This document shows, piece by piece, positions 1 to 35,932 of a stretch of 64,000 nucleotides of DNA. The DNA is from Stictocephala bisonia. Taxonomy: Eukaryota > Arthropoda > Insecta > Hemiptera > Membracidae. A program made the position numbers and the translations under genes. The notes beneath the pieces were generated by a model. It did no database searches. It saw only the letters and a program-made list of their open reading frames with translations, and was not told the DNA's origin. How positions within the stretch are numbered: position 1 is the first letter of the stretch; every line of letters begins with the position of its first letter. Location: positions 248,001-312,000 of the forward strand of contig JAQJVL010000160.1 of the NCBI GenBank assembly GCA_035578905.1, given 5' to 3'.

Positions 1-1228
1 GGTGAAACTAAAAATGATGTATTTTATTACATATTAACCCAAGGTCTGTTTATATTAAAGCTGATTAGGCACTAGGTGATCCCTTCCAAAGGATCGATCT
101 GAGTACATTTAACCACAAAGCTATAAATAACTACGCTACTGAAGAAAACTTCAAGGTAGCTTATTGTCCTTCAGCAAGTGGTTCAACGTTTAGTATGCTT
201 TGGTAAGCTTTTACAATCATTTATAGTTCGAAGCACACTCGCGTATAGTATCACTCATGCATACATCATGCTGACATTACGGATTTGTTGCATAATAACC
301 GTTTATAATAACCTGTTTTTAAGATGACTCATCACTCGTTAGTAACGAAGCTCAAGTGGAAATCGTCGGCCTATGGCATGTAACAAGCCAACTTGTACAG
401 ACATTAGGCCCGGCCGAGTTTTGTTCTATAACAAGCCTTTCTTTCGGCGCGGAAATTGTGTGCGCCCGAGTTTTAAGCATGTTTGCTAAGAAGCTAATAG
501 ATCTATAAAATATCCAGTCACACTATATTGTATTCTTTGTCAAATTTTGCGTAATGACATATTCATTTTAAAGATTTATTTTAGATTTTAATAATAATTG
601 TTATCCTGGTTGGAACAAAAAAGTTCCGAAATTGTTATTAGTTGCATCAAGTTTACATTTGTGTGACTCAAAAATGCGTTCAGATTTCATTATATGATTT
701 CCAGAAATATTTTCTATAAGTGGTATAAAATACAGAATTTTTAGTAAAAATTAAATTCTTGGTCGAGTTGTAATCCTTATGAAATAATGATGCGTCAACA
801 TTGTATGGATGATTAAATACAGTATTTTAATTTGATTTAAATCAATTTACAATTAATTATCATTTTAAATTGATTTGTAATAGCTGACCTAATGTTATAC
901 CAAATAGTTTTGCGAGCGCTTATTTGCAAATTAATCACCGTTAGATAGCAGCACAGGTGCGCATCTTCAGTCTGTATGTTTCTATAGTCAATGGTTTCAT
1001 GTTAGCTTGTTAAATTTTATCATGGAATTGTGCTATGAGCATCCAAACAAGTATAACGAAAGAAAAGAGTACTCTGGCGTGGTCTAGTTTTTAATCTAAG
1101 ATTTAAAAACCTACATGAATATTTGTATCTTGCTTACGTTAAACATTTTAACTATAGAAATAAGAAATATGCAAACCTAGGAGGTATGTTATGTTCGTCA
1201 ATTAATTAGAAAATATTACATTCATGCC
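1..1228. other. AT-rich DNA, no gene seen
   Basis: No open frame with recognisable protein character and no paired repeat was found. A slightly more GC-rich patch lies around 340-480. It could hold an upstream exon or promoter, but nothing in it identifies one. Confidence 0.4.
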
Positions 1229-1358
1229 CACCCACCCACACGCGCACGGTGGTACTGGCTGAGTGATATCATACTCAGTGACATCTCAGTATCCACTCAC
1301 CCACACACGTACGGTGATATTGGCTGAGTTATATCATACTCAGTGATATCAAGCATGA
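1229..1358. repeat. 65-bp tandem repeat, two units
   Basis: Two diverged units are offset by 65 bp (the ACGG landmarks are at 1246 and 1311). Each begins with a CCCACMCAC-rich stretch followed by CGGTGRTAYTGGCTGAG and a palindromic tract of the type CTGAGTGATATCATACTCAG. The CCCAC...CRGTGGTA part resembles the minisatellite at 37.1-37.25 kb. Confidence 0.7.
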
Positions 1359-2235
1359 CTTGAAGACATTGCAATTGTATGATAAAAATTGATAATAGCA
1401 ATTTTTACCAATTGCTATTGTAAAAAATGAATAGCAAGTGATAGTGTTATTTAGCTAATTTAAATAAGCAATTTTTTTTAATCAATGAGCTTATTTCCAG
1501 ACATTTTGTTTATATTTCATTGCCAATTGGCTAGTTCCTAGACATCTCAACGGACTTCCTCTCGCCAATGGTATTCTGGACGTACTCTAAGTGACTGCTT
1601 GAATCAGTGTTATGGCGTCTGACGCACAGCACCAGTTCCCTTCCCCGGCTGCTTGTTGGATACGGCCAGTCAACGTGCAATTTGCACTGTTCATTACGTT
1701 AACATTCGTGATACGACACGAAAATATAATCACCTAAAGATCTGATAATTAATGGTTTGTAATAACATTAATATTAATTTGTATAGTTGCGCGTGCTTTA
1801 ACATTTATTTTTGGGACCAAACATACTGATCACAAACAAAACTAACCTATTCTATTTTAATTTATCTCGTACTTAAGAATGGTACGGTAATTAGTTTACT
1901 CTATAGTTATTAATCTCGTAAACTCTGCTTCAAATACTGCAGAGAGATTTGGTGTTTTGCCAAAAGTGTTTTAATCATCTTAGCCGTTGTAATGAAATTT
2001 ACACGAGATGCCTAGAATTCTTAATGATCTAGTTATTGTCGCCGTTGTGACTTTTCTTGCACCATATACTCGTGATTCTTTATGCACTGTAGCAGTCTTG
2101 GTCCATCAATATCGTTTTCTATATTTAACACTAGACAAACTTCCAGGATGACTTGCAATTCTTAGCTAGGGGTTTATGATAGATTCAAAAACCGACATCA
2201 TCGTTACAATACATGTCGATACACAATATTCATTA
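1359..2235. other. No gene seen
   Basis: AT-rich, with a locally GC-richer stretch at about 1540-1690 that shows no long open frame and no domain I recognise. Confidence 0.35.
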
Positions 2236-2730
2236 AGAGTCTGTAGAGGCTGTCGGCCATGTTGATTTTAATCACATAAGAACAATGTTATTTCGAACCG
2301 GACATAGACCACGCGTATCCAAATTTAACAGTTAGTTTTAAATGAATTGTTTTTATTTTCTCCTATTTTTTAAAAACTAGGCGTATGTATTCAAAATATC
2401 AAAATCAATCCCAATGCACAATATGATAACGTTTAAAATGACACCTCATATACATCTTTTGGTTTATAAATAACGGAAAAATATGGATTCGCAAATAACA
2501 TTGTTCTTATGGGATTAAAATTAACATGGCCGACAGCCTCTGCCGACTCTTAATAGCCTGCAGAGTTTGTCGGCCATGTTGGTTTTAATCCCATAAGATC
2601 AATTGTATTTGCGAATCTATACTTTTGCGTTATTTATTGACCAAAAGTTGTGTATGAGGTGTCATTTTAAACGTTATCATATTACGCATTGGGTTTGCTT
2701 TTGATATTATGAATACGTTTTGAAAAATAT
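2236..2730. repeat. Fold-back (long inverted) repeat
   Basis: The arm at about 2380-2550 is mirrored by 2563-2725. The shared tract runs from CAATCCCAATGC through GATAACGTTTAAAATGACAC and TTATGGGATTAAAA to TGTCGGCCATGTT-like sequence. Arms are about 170 bp with a centre of only about 15 bp. A third partial copy of the inner end, same orientation as the right arm, lies at 2236-2285. The form fits a fold-back element or MITE. No coding capacity and no class-defining terminus was seen. Confidence 0.75.
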
Positions 2731-5620
2731 GTGAAAATTAAAACTTCAAACTAATTAGTGTTTGTATTTTTTTTATAAAACTAATTAGGCAAAGCAATTC
2801 CAAACTGCAATTTAATTCTTGATTAAATGCAATTTGTTTGGAAATGAATGACTCATACAATAAATTTCGCTTCAAGTTATTTGCATGATTCGTGATAAAC
2901 AAAGTACTGTAATAGTTCACCCGTAATGACAACCTGTTGTTGAGAAAGCTGGACCCGACGATGAGCTACCAAAGTTCCCAGAGAAGTGTATCACTTCCAT
3001 GGCAAACTAACAGGGTTTGCCGGAAATCTATTTGCGTTTGATTAATACATTGGCAAGACGGACAATAGCTGTGGTATGAGTCATTGAGTACAGTAAGTGG
3101 TTCCAAATTGGCCCACGCTCACTTTTTGGGTTCAGTCAGCGTCTTACTGTCGCGTGATTACTGCCTCCGTTTGGTCTTTCATGTCTCGTGTACAGTATTT
3201 TATTTGTGTCTTTTTTCCTGTTTGGTGACTTTGTTTTTTCAATCAGTGTTTTGCCATATCTCCAAGTACTAAAATATCACGTTTGTTTAACCGTCTACGG
3301 TACATTCCATGGCTGGAGTGTTGAGTGACGTGTACATGGCTTGTGCAGGCATTCTGTTAACACACAGTAGTTATGAAGTGCAAGGGAAGTGTAGGCCCGT
3401 GACTATCTCTTTAGAAAACGGAACTTACAGCCAGGTTGGAATGTTGTAAATATAATGTACTAAGGGTGCTTAATTTATTTTACTTATTATGTTTCAATAT
3501 ATTATAAATAATTTTATTTGTATATTATTTAATTTTGTCATTTTTTTTTTAGATATTTAAACTTTTAAATTGTTTTATTTTCTTTTATAGTGTCAATATT
3601 TTCAGTACTTTGCTACTTAGTTTTTGATTTTGTTTGTTAATGGAAAATAAATGCAATCTAATACATTTTAGGAATGTAAAATTTTAGATGGGCTTGCTCA
3701 AACGATGTTAACGGGCTCCCCAGTGAAAATTTTGTCGCATACGAGCCTCCGACCAAAGTTGATCAAGTAACTGCTCGTAACTATTTCGACTATCACTATA
3801 CCAGTACGTCTGTCCGTCCGATCCAAACCATTCTGTGAAGTAAACAGTCTTGGCTGTTGACTATCTCTTCCCAGCTCGGCCACCAACCAGTGCGTGTATC
3901 ATGTATCAGCTGACGCCCGCGTTTTGCAGTCTCACTTGGCTTGAAAATGTTTTCCGCGTATGTTTTTTAACAAAACATAAAAATGCTAATGCTACAGTAT
4001 TTAACATTTTTACATTCTTTATAGAATAAGTAGTACTAGTATCCACTGAAATCAGATTTATTCCTACTGGGTTTGGTTTACTTAAAAGAAAACATGTTAA
4101 AGTAGAACAATAGTTTTTTGTATCACTAAATAAATAAATTAATTAAAGGATAACATCTTAATCTGATCCCCAAGGACTCTAGACAATCGTGTCCTCCTTT
4201 AAAAAAGGTTAAGTTTAAAACTGTATATTCAAGAGCGGTAATCCTTTTTTGAAATTAACATTAGTCTTATGTTTTCTCTTATTATTGTTTTTTTGTGGTG
4301 GCTCTTATTATTGTGGGTGGCAGGGTGAAGTGGGCAAGGTAGCTTCTTTGTATGTGTTATGTACAGCTCTATGAAATACCTATACAGGGAAATGAATCAT
4401 TGTACTCTTGGATAGCGCTACCCATAAACATTACAGACTAGGGGACACCCCTGCACACTTTGCGTGCCAACCCGGTCACTCGCTATGCTCGTGGAGAAGC
4501 TTGGCCTACGGCCTCGTACGGGTACTTGGCCTGTATGACCATGAATTTCAGTGTTGGGGCAGTCGAATCCATAAACATAGTATTTTATAAATGTTGTATT
4601 AGTAATTAAAAGAAGGAATACCTTTAATTTGATATCCCTTGGTTGTTTTAGTTTAAGATCGCTCATTTTTGGGTTTTGGGGCATGTTTTTGTCTTGGAGG
4701 GGGGGGGGGGGTCAGAGACCATAAACGTAGACTCTTCCAAAGTAAATGATACTCTCTCAGATTCAGGAGATAAATGCCTGTAGTTTGATAACCCACAGGC
4801 TTTATTTTAGTATAACACCTATGATTTTCAGAGAACTTTTTCAGTTTTGGGACAGAGACCCCATATTTTTGCCCTGTTTCAAATCTGATAGTATATTTAG
4901 ATTCAGGAAGAAATAACTTTACTTTGATACCTCACTTGAGTAGATTAAATAATATTTTTTTAAATTTGTACATTTTCATAAACTTTGGTTTTTGGGCCCC
5001 CAATGCTCCATAGTTTTTAGTATTTAAGCTAAAATTGAGATATAAGGTGACCATTTGTTCCATGTGCAGATCTGTCGAGTTTTGAAAATTTTACTCATGT
5101 TTTCTCAGTTAGGTAATAAAAACCACTTTTTTGTGATTTTCCAATAAGATATACATTGCAGGCATTTTGGAGCTTACAAAGAGCAGCCATTTTGTTTTAG
5201 TGAAAGAAGTGAATTTTCCTGGAGGTCTAGACTGACAGCTTCTATTCAAGTATACATGTGATGAAGGAGAATGGTGGGAAATGCCTCAACATTTGGTGTC
5301 AGTCAGAGTCACTAGATTGAGTTTTATAGCATATATATTAGAAATACTCCCACCTCAAAAACTAAAATATCATAAGACAGAGAATCATACCAAGATAACT
5401 ACAAAAATGTCTTAAGTGATATCCTCATTTTGTTGTACTCAGCTATGGACACAGGTCTGCTAAAAAATTAAAGCATTATTTAGTTAGTAATTAATGTCAG
5501 ACTATAAAAAGTTATTTACTAAATATATTGTAATGTGAATAAACAGTATGTTTGAGTAAATAAAGATAAATTTTATACTTATCGATCTTCAATATTTTTG
5601 CATAAGAATCATGCTTTAAT
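2731..5620. other. No gene seen
   Basis: Mostly AT-rich with a few GC-richer islands (about 2940-3200, 3690-3960, 4430-4560) and a G run near 4700. The short open frames (60-88 codons) look like chance: none has a recognisable motif or good splice context. Confidence 0.35.
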
Positions 5621-5624
5621 TGTT

Positions 5625-6880
5625 CACAAATCAAATCAAATCAAAATTCCTTTATTTCATGAACATCAAGTACAGAAATTTGTCAAAATATAATAAACAT
5701 CATATGGTTCTGGTGTTTGCAGATTCCAGGAACTCTTCAATGGTGTACACAGGTCTCTCTAGCAGGAACTCTCGAAGCAGGTTCTTTAGTTTGTTTCCTG
5801 TCAGGTTACAGAGGTAGTGTGGAAGAAGGTTTTTAAATTTCCGGCCAATGTATGAGGGTTTTTTCTCATAGAGGGCTGTTCTGTGTTGAGGTAGGGTGAA
5901 CCTTGAGGCATGGCGTGTTGGGTAATTATGGATATCCATGTGAGTCTGCAGGTGTAATTGATCTACGTGCAAGATAGCTTCATAGATGTAGAGTGCGGGT
6001 ACTGTAAGTATGCCTAGGGTCCGGTAGGCATGTCGGCAGGTTTGCAGTGGCTCGAGATTTGCAAGGGTCCTAATTGCCTTTTTTTGGAGTGTCAGAATTC
6101 TCTTGAGGTTTCCTCGGGAGGTTCTCCAGACTGTAAGGCCATACCTAATGTGAGGCTCTACTAGTGCATAGTAGGCTATTTTTGCTGCTTCCAGAGTGCC
6201 AATCCAGTTAATACGTTTAACAACGTAGATGCCTGTACTAATTTTTTTGCAGATTTCGTTTACGTGATCTGCCCATGTGAGTCTGCCATCAAGAGTTACT
6301 CCCAAAAATTTGGTCTGGTTAGCCGCTGATATATTGGGAATGCTTGCTGGTACCACTTTCTTCCTGCTAAAGTGTACCTGTGTAGTTTTGTCAGGGTTAA
6401 TTGCCAAGTCATTTAATTTACTGTAGGTTATGGCGCATTGTAGTGATCTGATAGAATTACTGTACAATTCTTCAGCTGAGTCATTTTTTAAAAGTAGAGT
6501 GGTGTCGTCTGCGTACATTATGCAGCTGATACTTTCATTTTGAATTGGAGCTGGAAAGTCATTAGTCAGCAGAATAAACAGGATGGGTCCCAGCACTGAT
6601 CCCTGTGGTACTCCCCTAGTAATTGGTTGAGGACAAGATCTGAACGTGCTAGTGATGCCAGATGTAGTGTGCTGAATTTCCACAACTTGGGATCTCCCTT
6701 TGAGGTAGCTGGCAAACCACCTATTTTCCAGACCTGTTACTCCCAGAGCTGCAAGTTTTTTGGAGATAAGGTTATGTCCCAGGCAGTCGAAGGCCTTGCT
6801 ATAATCTAGAAATAAGGCAGTGACAAATTGTCCCTCCTATATGCTGTCGATTATAGATTCGACCAAACTTATGATGGCAG
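5625..6880 (-). mobile_element. 5'-truncated LINE with TTTGA-repeat tail
   Basis: Minus-strand non-LTR retrotransposon fragment. Its 3' end carries AATAAA followed by a tandem TTTGA tail (plus strand 5627-5645). It is cut on the 5' side near 6880, inside the reverse transcriptase. The element at 22.2-24.1 kb ends with the same kind of tail, so the two probably belong to one lineage. Clade assignment (Jockey/CR1-like) is a guess from the style of the RT and its C-terminal region. Confidence 0.85.
5700..6835 (-). pseudogene. LINE reverse transcriptase, partial
   Basis: Open from a stop near 6835 to 5700. The frame starts with EGQFVTALFLDYSKAFD (RT motif with the first Asp), then GVPQGSVLGPILF, then the catalytic YADD box in MYADDTTLLLKN, then TKFLGVTLDGRLTW and the LINE-type C-terminal region with LQKKAIRTLANL and GILTVPALYIYE. 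Upstream of 6835 the same frame continues (SLVESIIDSI) but is cut by a TAG where a Glu codon is expected. It lacks the N-terminal RT, the endonuclease and ORF1, so it cannot be autonomous. It has no relation to the neighbouring cytohesin gene. Confidence 0.9.
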
Positions 6881-8429
6881 ATAAGTTCACAATAATTTTC
6901 TCAATACACATCAGTGTTGTTATATTTCATAAAAACACAAATTTGTAAATACTAGTAAATATTTGGTATTGTTTGCTAAGCAATTTCTGTAAGGAATATG
7001 ATACAGCAGATCTTTTTCAGATGAGCTGGTAAACTACCCCTAACAAAAGCAGTGCTCATTAATTAGGCAAAAGTATGCATGCTGTTAATTAAGTGTGTTG
7101 TCTCATTAGTATGCAAGCTGTTGTCAAGTATTTCTTGGTTTTGCCTTTCCATCTTCAGCATGTCCAGTATAGGCTTTAATTTAATTTGGGAAAGGATTTC
7201 TTGTTCACATTAGCTTTGTATGTATGAATATTTTACAGTATTGCTAAGCTGTTCATGGATATAATTATTTTATGGGAAGTATTATGTTGTCATTAGTGTA
7301 GTTGTACATTAATATACCTTATTTTAGAAATTGTTTTCTGAATATTCTCAAAACACCTCACCAATCTTTCGCCAAAAAGCAGTCTCCAGAGCATTCAGTA
7401 CACTTCTTGCCTCCCAATCCAACCCATTGTCTTGTTCAGTTTTTGGAAACCCCATTAATTATCAGATTATCTCCCTTCAACCTCCCTTTTCTTCAAACCC
7501 TTCTTGATTGATGTCTTGTCAGGCAAAAGTTTGATAGTCTGTGACCATCTCAAGCTTCTAAAAGAAATATGACCCCAGGAACCTCCCTCTCTTTAGACTG
7601 GGTTTCCTAAGCCTTTACTTTAGAAAAATAAAATTAATTATTCAAAATTGGATGCTTTTTAATTCTTGTATATAATACGTGAAGCTTTTTTTTTTGTTAT
7701 AGCAACTCCTCTCTTATTTCTTGTCTAATTTAAACGTTTCAAGGTGTCAACAAAAATTGCCTCTATTCTTAATTGTACAATAAGGTCTTCATTCTGCAAT
7801 ATTTTCATCCTGAAGGGCACAGGAAGCCCTCAAATTACGTTTATCGGCTATAAGAATAACATGGGGAGAGATGTAAATGAGATATAAAAAGTCCAACAGC
7901 TATTCAAATGTAAATAATGATATCCACACAATTTTAATAGACGTTTGAATGTCATTAATGGTGTTTGTAACATTGAGAAGGTTTGATCTTTCATAGTCTT
8001 AAACCAGGGAAGATTGTATGCATGGTTTATCTGACTGGGCAGTAGGACTCTGCCCCACTGGACTTGAAGGTTTCAATTGGAATTTAATGCTGTTATTTTT
8101 TTAATTTAATTAATCTTCAGCTGTTAAACCAAAATAAATTGAATGTACACGTTTAAAAGAGGCTAAGTAGTATCATTGGATGTTTAAATACTAATAAATA
8201 TATAGAAACGCAAGTTCTGTGAGTGAGATATTGTAAATAAATTTAATATTATGACTAACTTGGTACATTTTACCTACGAATATTTTTAATTAAAAGTCAC
8301 AGACTTTGTTGTCACGAATGCAGGGAGTGATGGGGGTGGTACGCATGCAGGCGTGTCCCATAGTTCATATTATTTCCAATAATATCTGTCAGACTGGAAC
8401 TTGTACTGATGGCTATGTGTTTGTTGCAG
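6881..8429. other. Probable cytohesin intron sequence, no feature seen
   Basis: AT-rich DNA ending in the splice acceptor TTGTTGCAG just before the exon at 8430. I looked for the missing N-terminal coiled-coil exon (an acidic helix usually rich in LEEIRxRK and LLxEI) and did not find one. It probably lies upstream, possibly outside the window. Confidence 0.4.
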
Positions 8430-32577
<24,148 letters not shown>

Positions 32578-32857
32578 AGCTGGCGAGACCCGCCACAGTG
32601 CCTTCATGACTCTAGTCCTTCCGTCCACATTCCATCGCACACGTAGTCCAGGGTGCAGTTGAGGTTACAATTGAACAAGCATTCAAATCAAAATGAGTAG
32701 CAATATTTATACAGGATACCTTGTTTATTGTCTTATTAATAATGTAGAAAACAATTTTGATTTGATCACTAACGTATTCACAATCAGTGATTTGTGCTAC
32801 TGAAGTGGAACCTCTCTCACCCTAACAAGATTATATCAGTTAGCTAGTCTTTTTTAT

Positions 32858-32947
32858 TGTAAATATATAGTTTTCTTCAAGGGTACCTTATAATAACTAT
32901 GCATGTACATATAAATGTTGTACTAAATAATACATAGTGTGTACATA
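32858..32947 (+). promoter_or_regulatory. Cluster of Pumilio-type motifs in step 3' UTR
   Basis: Three perfect TGTANATA motifs lie within 90 nt: TGTAAATA 32858-32865, TGTACATA 32904-32911 and TGTACATA 32940-32947. A fourth (TGTATATA) is at 34196-34203. The motif is the known binding site of PUF proteins in insect 3' UTRs. The DNA is AT-rich, so some chance occurrence is expected. Confidence 0.35.
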
Positions 32948-33752
32948 TTCTTAACTTGTTCAATTTGTTATTTATTAATTATATATTTTGATGCCCAATA
33001 TAGAGTTTTAAGCATTTTTATTTTTATTGCAGTTATATTTGTTTAAACTAGATTTTATAATGTACATTTTTATTCTTGAAGGTATAATAATGGTACATTG
33101 TGTTGTATAAATTAAAAAGGTACAAGTTTTCTCCCAATTTGTTATTTATGGTCCTGTATGTTTAAGGCCTGAAGCCAAACTTGCAGGTTTGACAATGTTG
33201 TTCCTAATATTTAAAGTGAACATCTAGTTTGTTGGTTGTATAATATTGTGTCACAATTAAAATAAGAATAAGTTTACTCAAAAATATATAAAGCACAATG
33301 ATTGTCATTAAATTAATTGATTTGAATCTTGACAATCGTAAATTTGTATTAGCTCATTTTATTGCAACAGTGGAAGAGTGTTATGTTTGTTTTTAATGTA
33401 CTAAACATAATAATAGTATCCTAAAGTAATGTTTGCTTATGATATTTTAGTAAAACTTGTTTTATAGAAAAGAATATTAGGAATTAGAGATTAATTCGTA
33501 GGAGATTTTTATTTTAAAAACTATTTTTTGTGCTGTAAACATGAACTCCAGAAACTCAAGTCTTCCACTAGGCTATGTTTATATGTAACCCATAAATTTT
33601 GTAGAATTTTTATTGAAAATTGTTAATAGCCACCAGTATTTCCAAGAAACACACTTATTGGAATAATTATTTGTTCTTCTTTAATTTTAATATGCTAACT
33701 TTTTAATTATTAAAAATGAACACATAATACAGACCCATTTTGGGTTACTAGA

Positions 33753-33779
33753 AATAAATAATCATAATCAATCAATAAA
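33753..33779 (+). terminator. Candidate poly(A) signals of step
   Basis: AATAAA at 33753-33758 and again at 33774-33779, followed by a GT-rich element. Confidence 0.45.
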
Positions 33780-33800
33780 AAATGTTTATATCATAAATAT

Positions 33801-34412
33801 TGGTGTATAGAGAGCAATGTTATCTCTTCTTTTATTCTGTGCTTAATGGTTCTTAAAGTATGGCAAAGGATTTCTCAAATGCTCCTTTAACAAGTAATAT
33901 ATTTACTAATATTCTTTGCAAGTGTTGTTTTATTTCGTATAACTTTAACTTAAAGCCGTTACAGGTGGAATTGTTTTAAAATTATTATCTGTATAATTTG
34001 TGCTAGTTGTTTGAAGCGAACATTAGTTAATAGAAAAGAAAGTAAATCCAAGTAAAAATTAGCATTTGTACAAAAAATATTATTTATATTTCAACAAGTA
34101 ATTTTTTAAAATTAATATTTTGCTCTACCCACAGCTTTGTACATAATGTTTGATGGTGAGATTATGTATAATATGTAAGAATGTTTGTACAATTTTGTAT
34201 ATAGATGTATGTTTTCAGAATGAGGCTGTACCAAAGTTATGTGATTTATGTATCACCGATGTACAAATTATTAAAAAGTTTTTAAGTTATATTCATCATT
34301 GTTATTAACTATAACAACCTATATTTATCCTGAGGTGCTTATTTTATCAATGACAAACTGAACAATGTATAAATCTAATTCTCCGTGGATTTCTGTTAAG
34401 TTTACCGTGATA
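33801..34412. other. AT-rich DNA downstream of step
   Basis: No gene seen. It could be an extended 3' UTR; ATTAAA-like signals occur near 34270. Confidence 0.4.
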
Positions 34413-34811
34413 ACTTGAGCCAAAACCCATGTTTGATGAGAACTGTCTCCTTGTTATTGCTGATGCGAACCGTCATCTGCCTGATCTCTTTGTAGTTGGG
34501 CAGAAGACTTCTCTTAACATTGGGGTTGGCAATGGCGCCTCTATTCAAAAACTGACCTTTTTGGTATGGTATTCTAGGTTGATATAATTATAGCCTTTTG
34601 TAATAAAGGACTTCATGAATTGAGAGAACATCTATTTATAAATTGATTTCTTTATGGGATGGATCTCATAAAAATGTTTCTGTTTTGAGTTTAATTTATA
34701 TATAAAACATTTCCTCCAATAAAATTATTTTAAAGTTGATAGTTAAATGATTTTACGGAAAGTATTGTTTTATATAAATTAACCTCAAGACAGTAAAATT
34801 TGTATGAGTAC
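34413..34811. repeat. 3' flank of the LINE, duplicated at 31.6 kb
   Basis: About 400 bp nearly identical to 31626-32025, ending with the LINE target-site copy AAATTTGTATGAGTAC (34796-34811). Differences are a handful of substitutions and small indels (for example AACAATAAAATT against AATAAAATT). Confidence 0.85.
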
Positions 34812-34872
34812 TTACTTACTTAGTTGGCCACTCAAACCGTAAAAGGTTTTTGGCCTCGCCAACAATTTGCCT

Positions 34873-35932
34873 CTACTTCCTCCTGTTTTGCATCATCTCT
34901 TCTTCCACTCCCATTTTCCGCATATCCCTTTGCACCTGATCTTTCCATCTCAGCCTTGGTCGACCCAAAGGTCTTCTTCCTGCTGGTCTTCCTTCCATTA
35001 CTCTTCTCAATACAGATTCCTCCTCCCTTCTGTTTACAGTCCCTCCTGCCCATCTGAGTCGTCTTGATTTTTCTTCTGCTACTATGTCTGCTTCCTTTAA
35101 CAATTCTCTAAGTTCCTGATTTTTCCTTATTCTCCATTGTTCTTTTTCTTTCACTGGCCCATATATTGCTCTTAATACTTTATTTTCAAAGGTTACTAAT
35201 CGCCTTTCTGTTTTCTTGCTCATTGTCCATACCTCAGAGCCATATAGGACTACTGGCCTTATAATTGTCTTGTACATTTGTTCTTTGGTTCTTCTTGATA
35301 AGGTTTTGCTTTTCAACATTTTTCCTAAGGCCCAATAGCACCTATTTCCGTTCAGTAACCTTGTTTCAATTTCTGTTTCTTCTTTATTTTGTTGATCAAT
35401 AGTGACACCAAGGTATTTGAATTTTTCACAACTATTGAATTTATATGGATTCACTTCTAAAACCTGCTCTCTTTCTAATGCATTCCGTTCTATTTTAAGA
35501 TATTTGGTTTTTTCCTCATTGATTTCTAAGCCTACTATTTTTGCTTGAGTAATGAGCTCCTCAGCCTGACGTTTGAGACCGTCCTCGTTTTTGGCTAATA
35601 AGGCTACATCATCTGCAAAAGCCAATAATTTGATCTTTGCGTCTACTATCCACAGACCCTCATTCAAACTTTTTGTTCTTTTTAGTGCGTTTTCAATTGC
35701 CAGATTGAACAGTAAAGGTGATAACCCATCTCCTTGTCTTACGCCAGTGTTTATTTCAAATGTCTCTGAATATTCATTGTTTATTTTTACTTTACATTTT
35801 GATTCTTCCATACAAATCTCTGCCATCTTCACTAATTTCTCTGGTATTCCATATCCTTTAAGTGTTTCCCATAGATGTTTACGGTTTATACTGTCATACG
35901 CTTTTTTGAAGTCAACAAAAAGGATAGTAACA
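34873..35932 (-). pseudogene. RTE-like LINE RT, C-terminal half
   Basis: Begins at ILFVDFKKAYDSINRKHLW (motif with the first Asp), then GVRQGDGLSPLLFNLAIE, the catalytic FADD in LLAFADDVALLA, FKYLGVTI, RPVVLYGSEVWTMSKK, FENKVLRAIYGP and the terminal GRPAGRRPLGRPRLRWKDQV. It is open throughout. The upstream residues visible in the same frame (before ILFVDF) come from the inverted copy and are not part of the protein. Confidence 0.92.

Larger units (their letters stand above)
32578..33800 (+). other. step: step 3' untranslated region (probable extent)
   Basis: AT-rich sequence with no open frame follows the stop. Two canonical AATAAA signals lie at 33753-33758 and 33774-33779, with a GT-rich stretch (TTGGTGTA) about 20 nt further on. 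A longer 3' end (to about 34.3 kb) cannot be excluded. Confidence 0.5.

Noticed and set aside
4418..4684. 88-codon minus-strand frame
   Set aside because: No motif, no splice context and a low-complexity G run alongside; likely chance.
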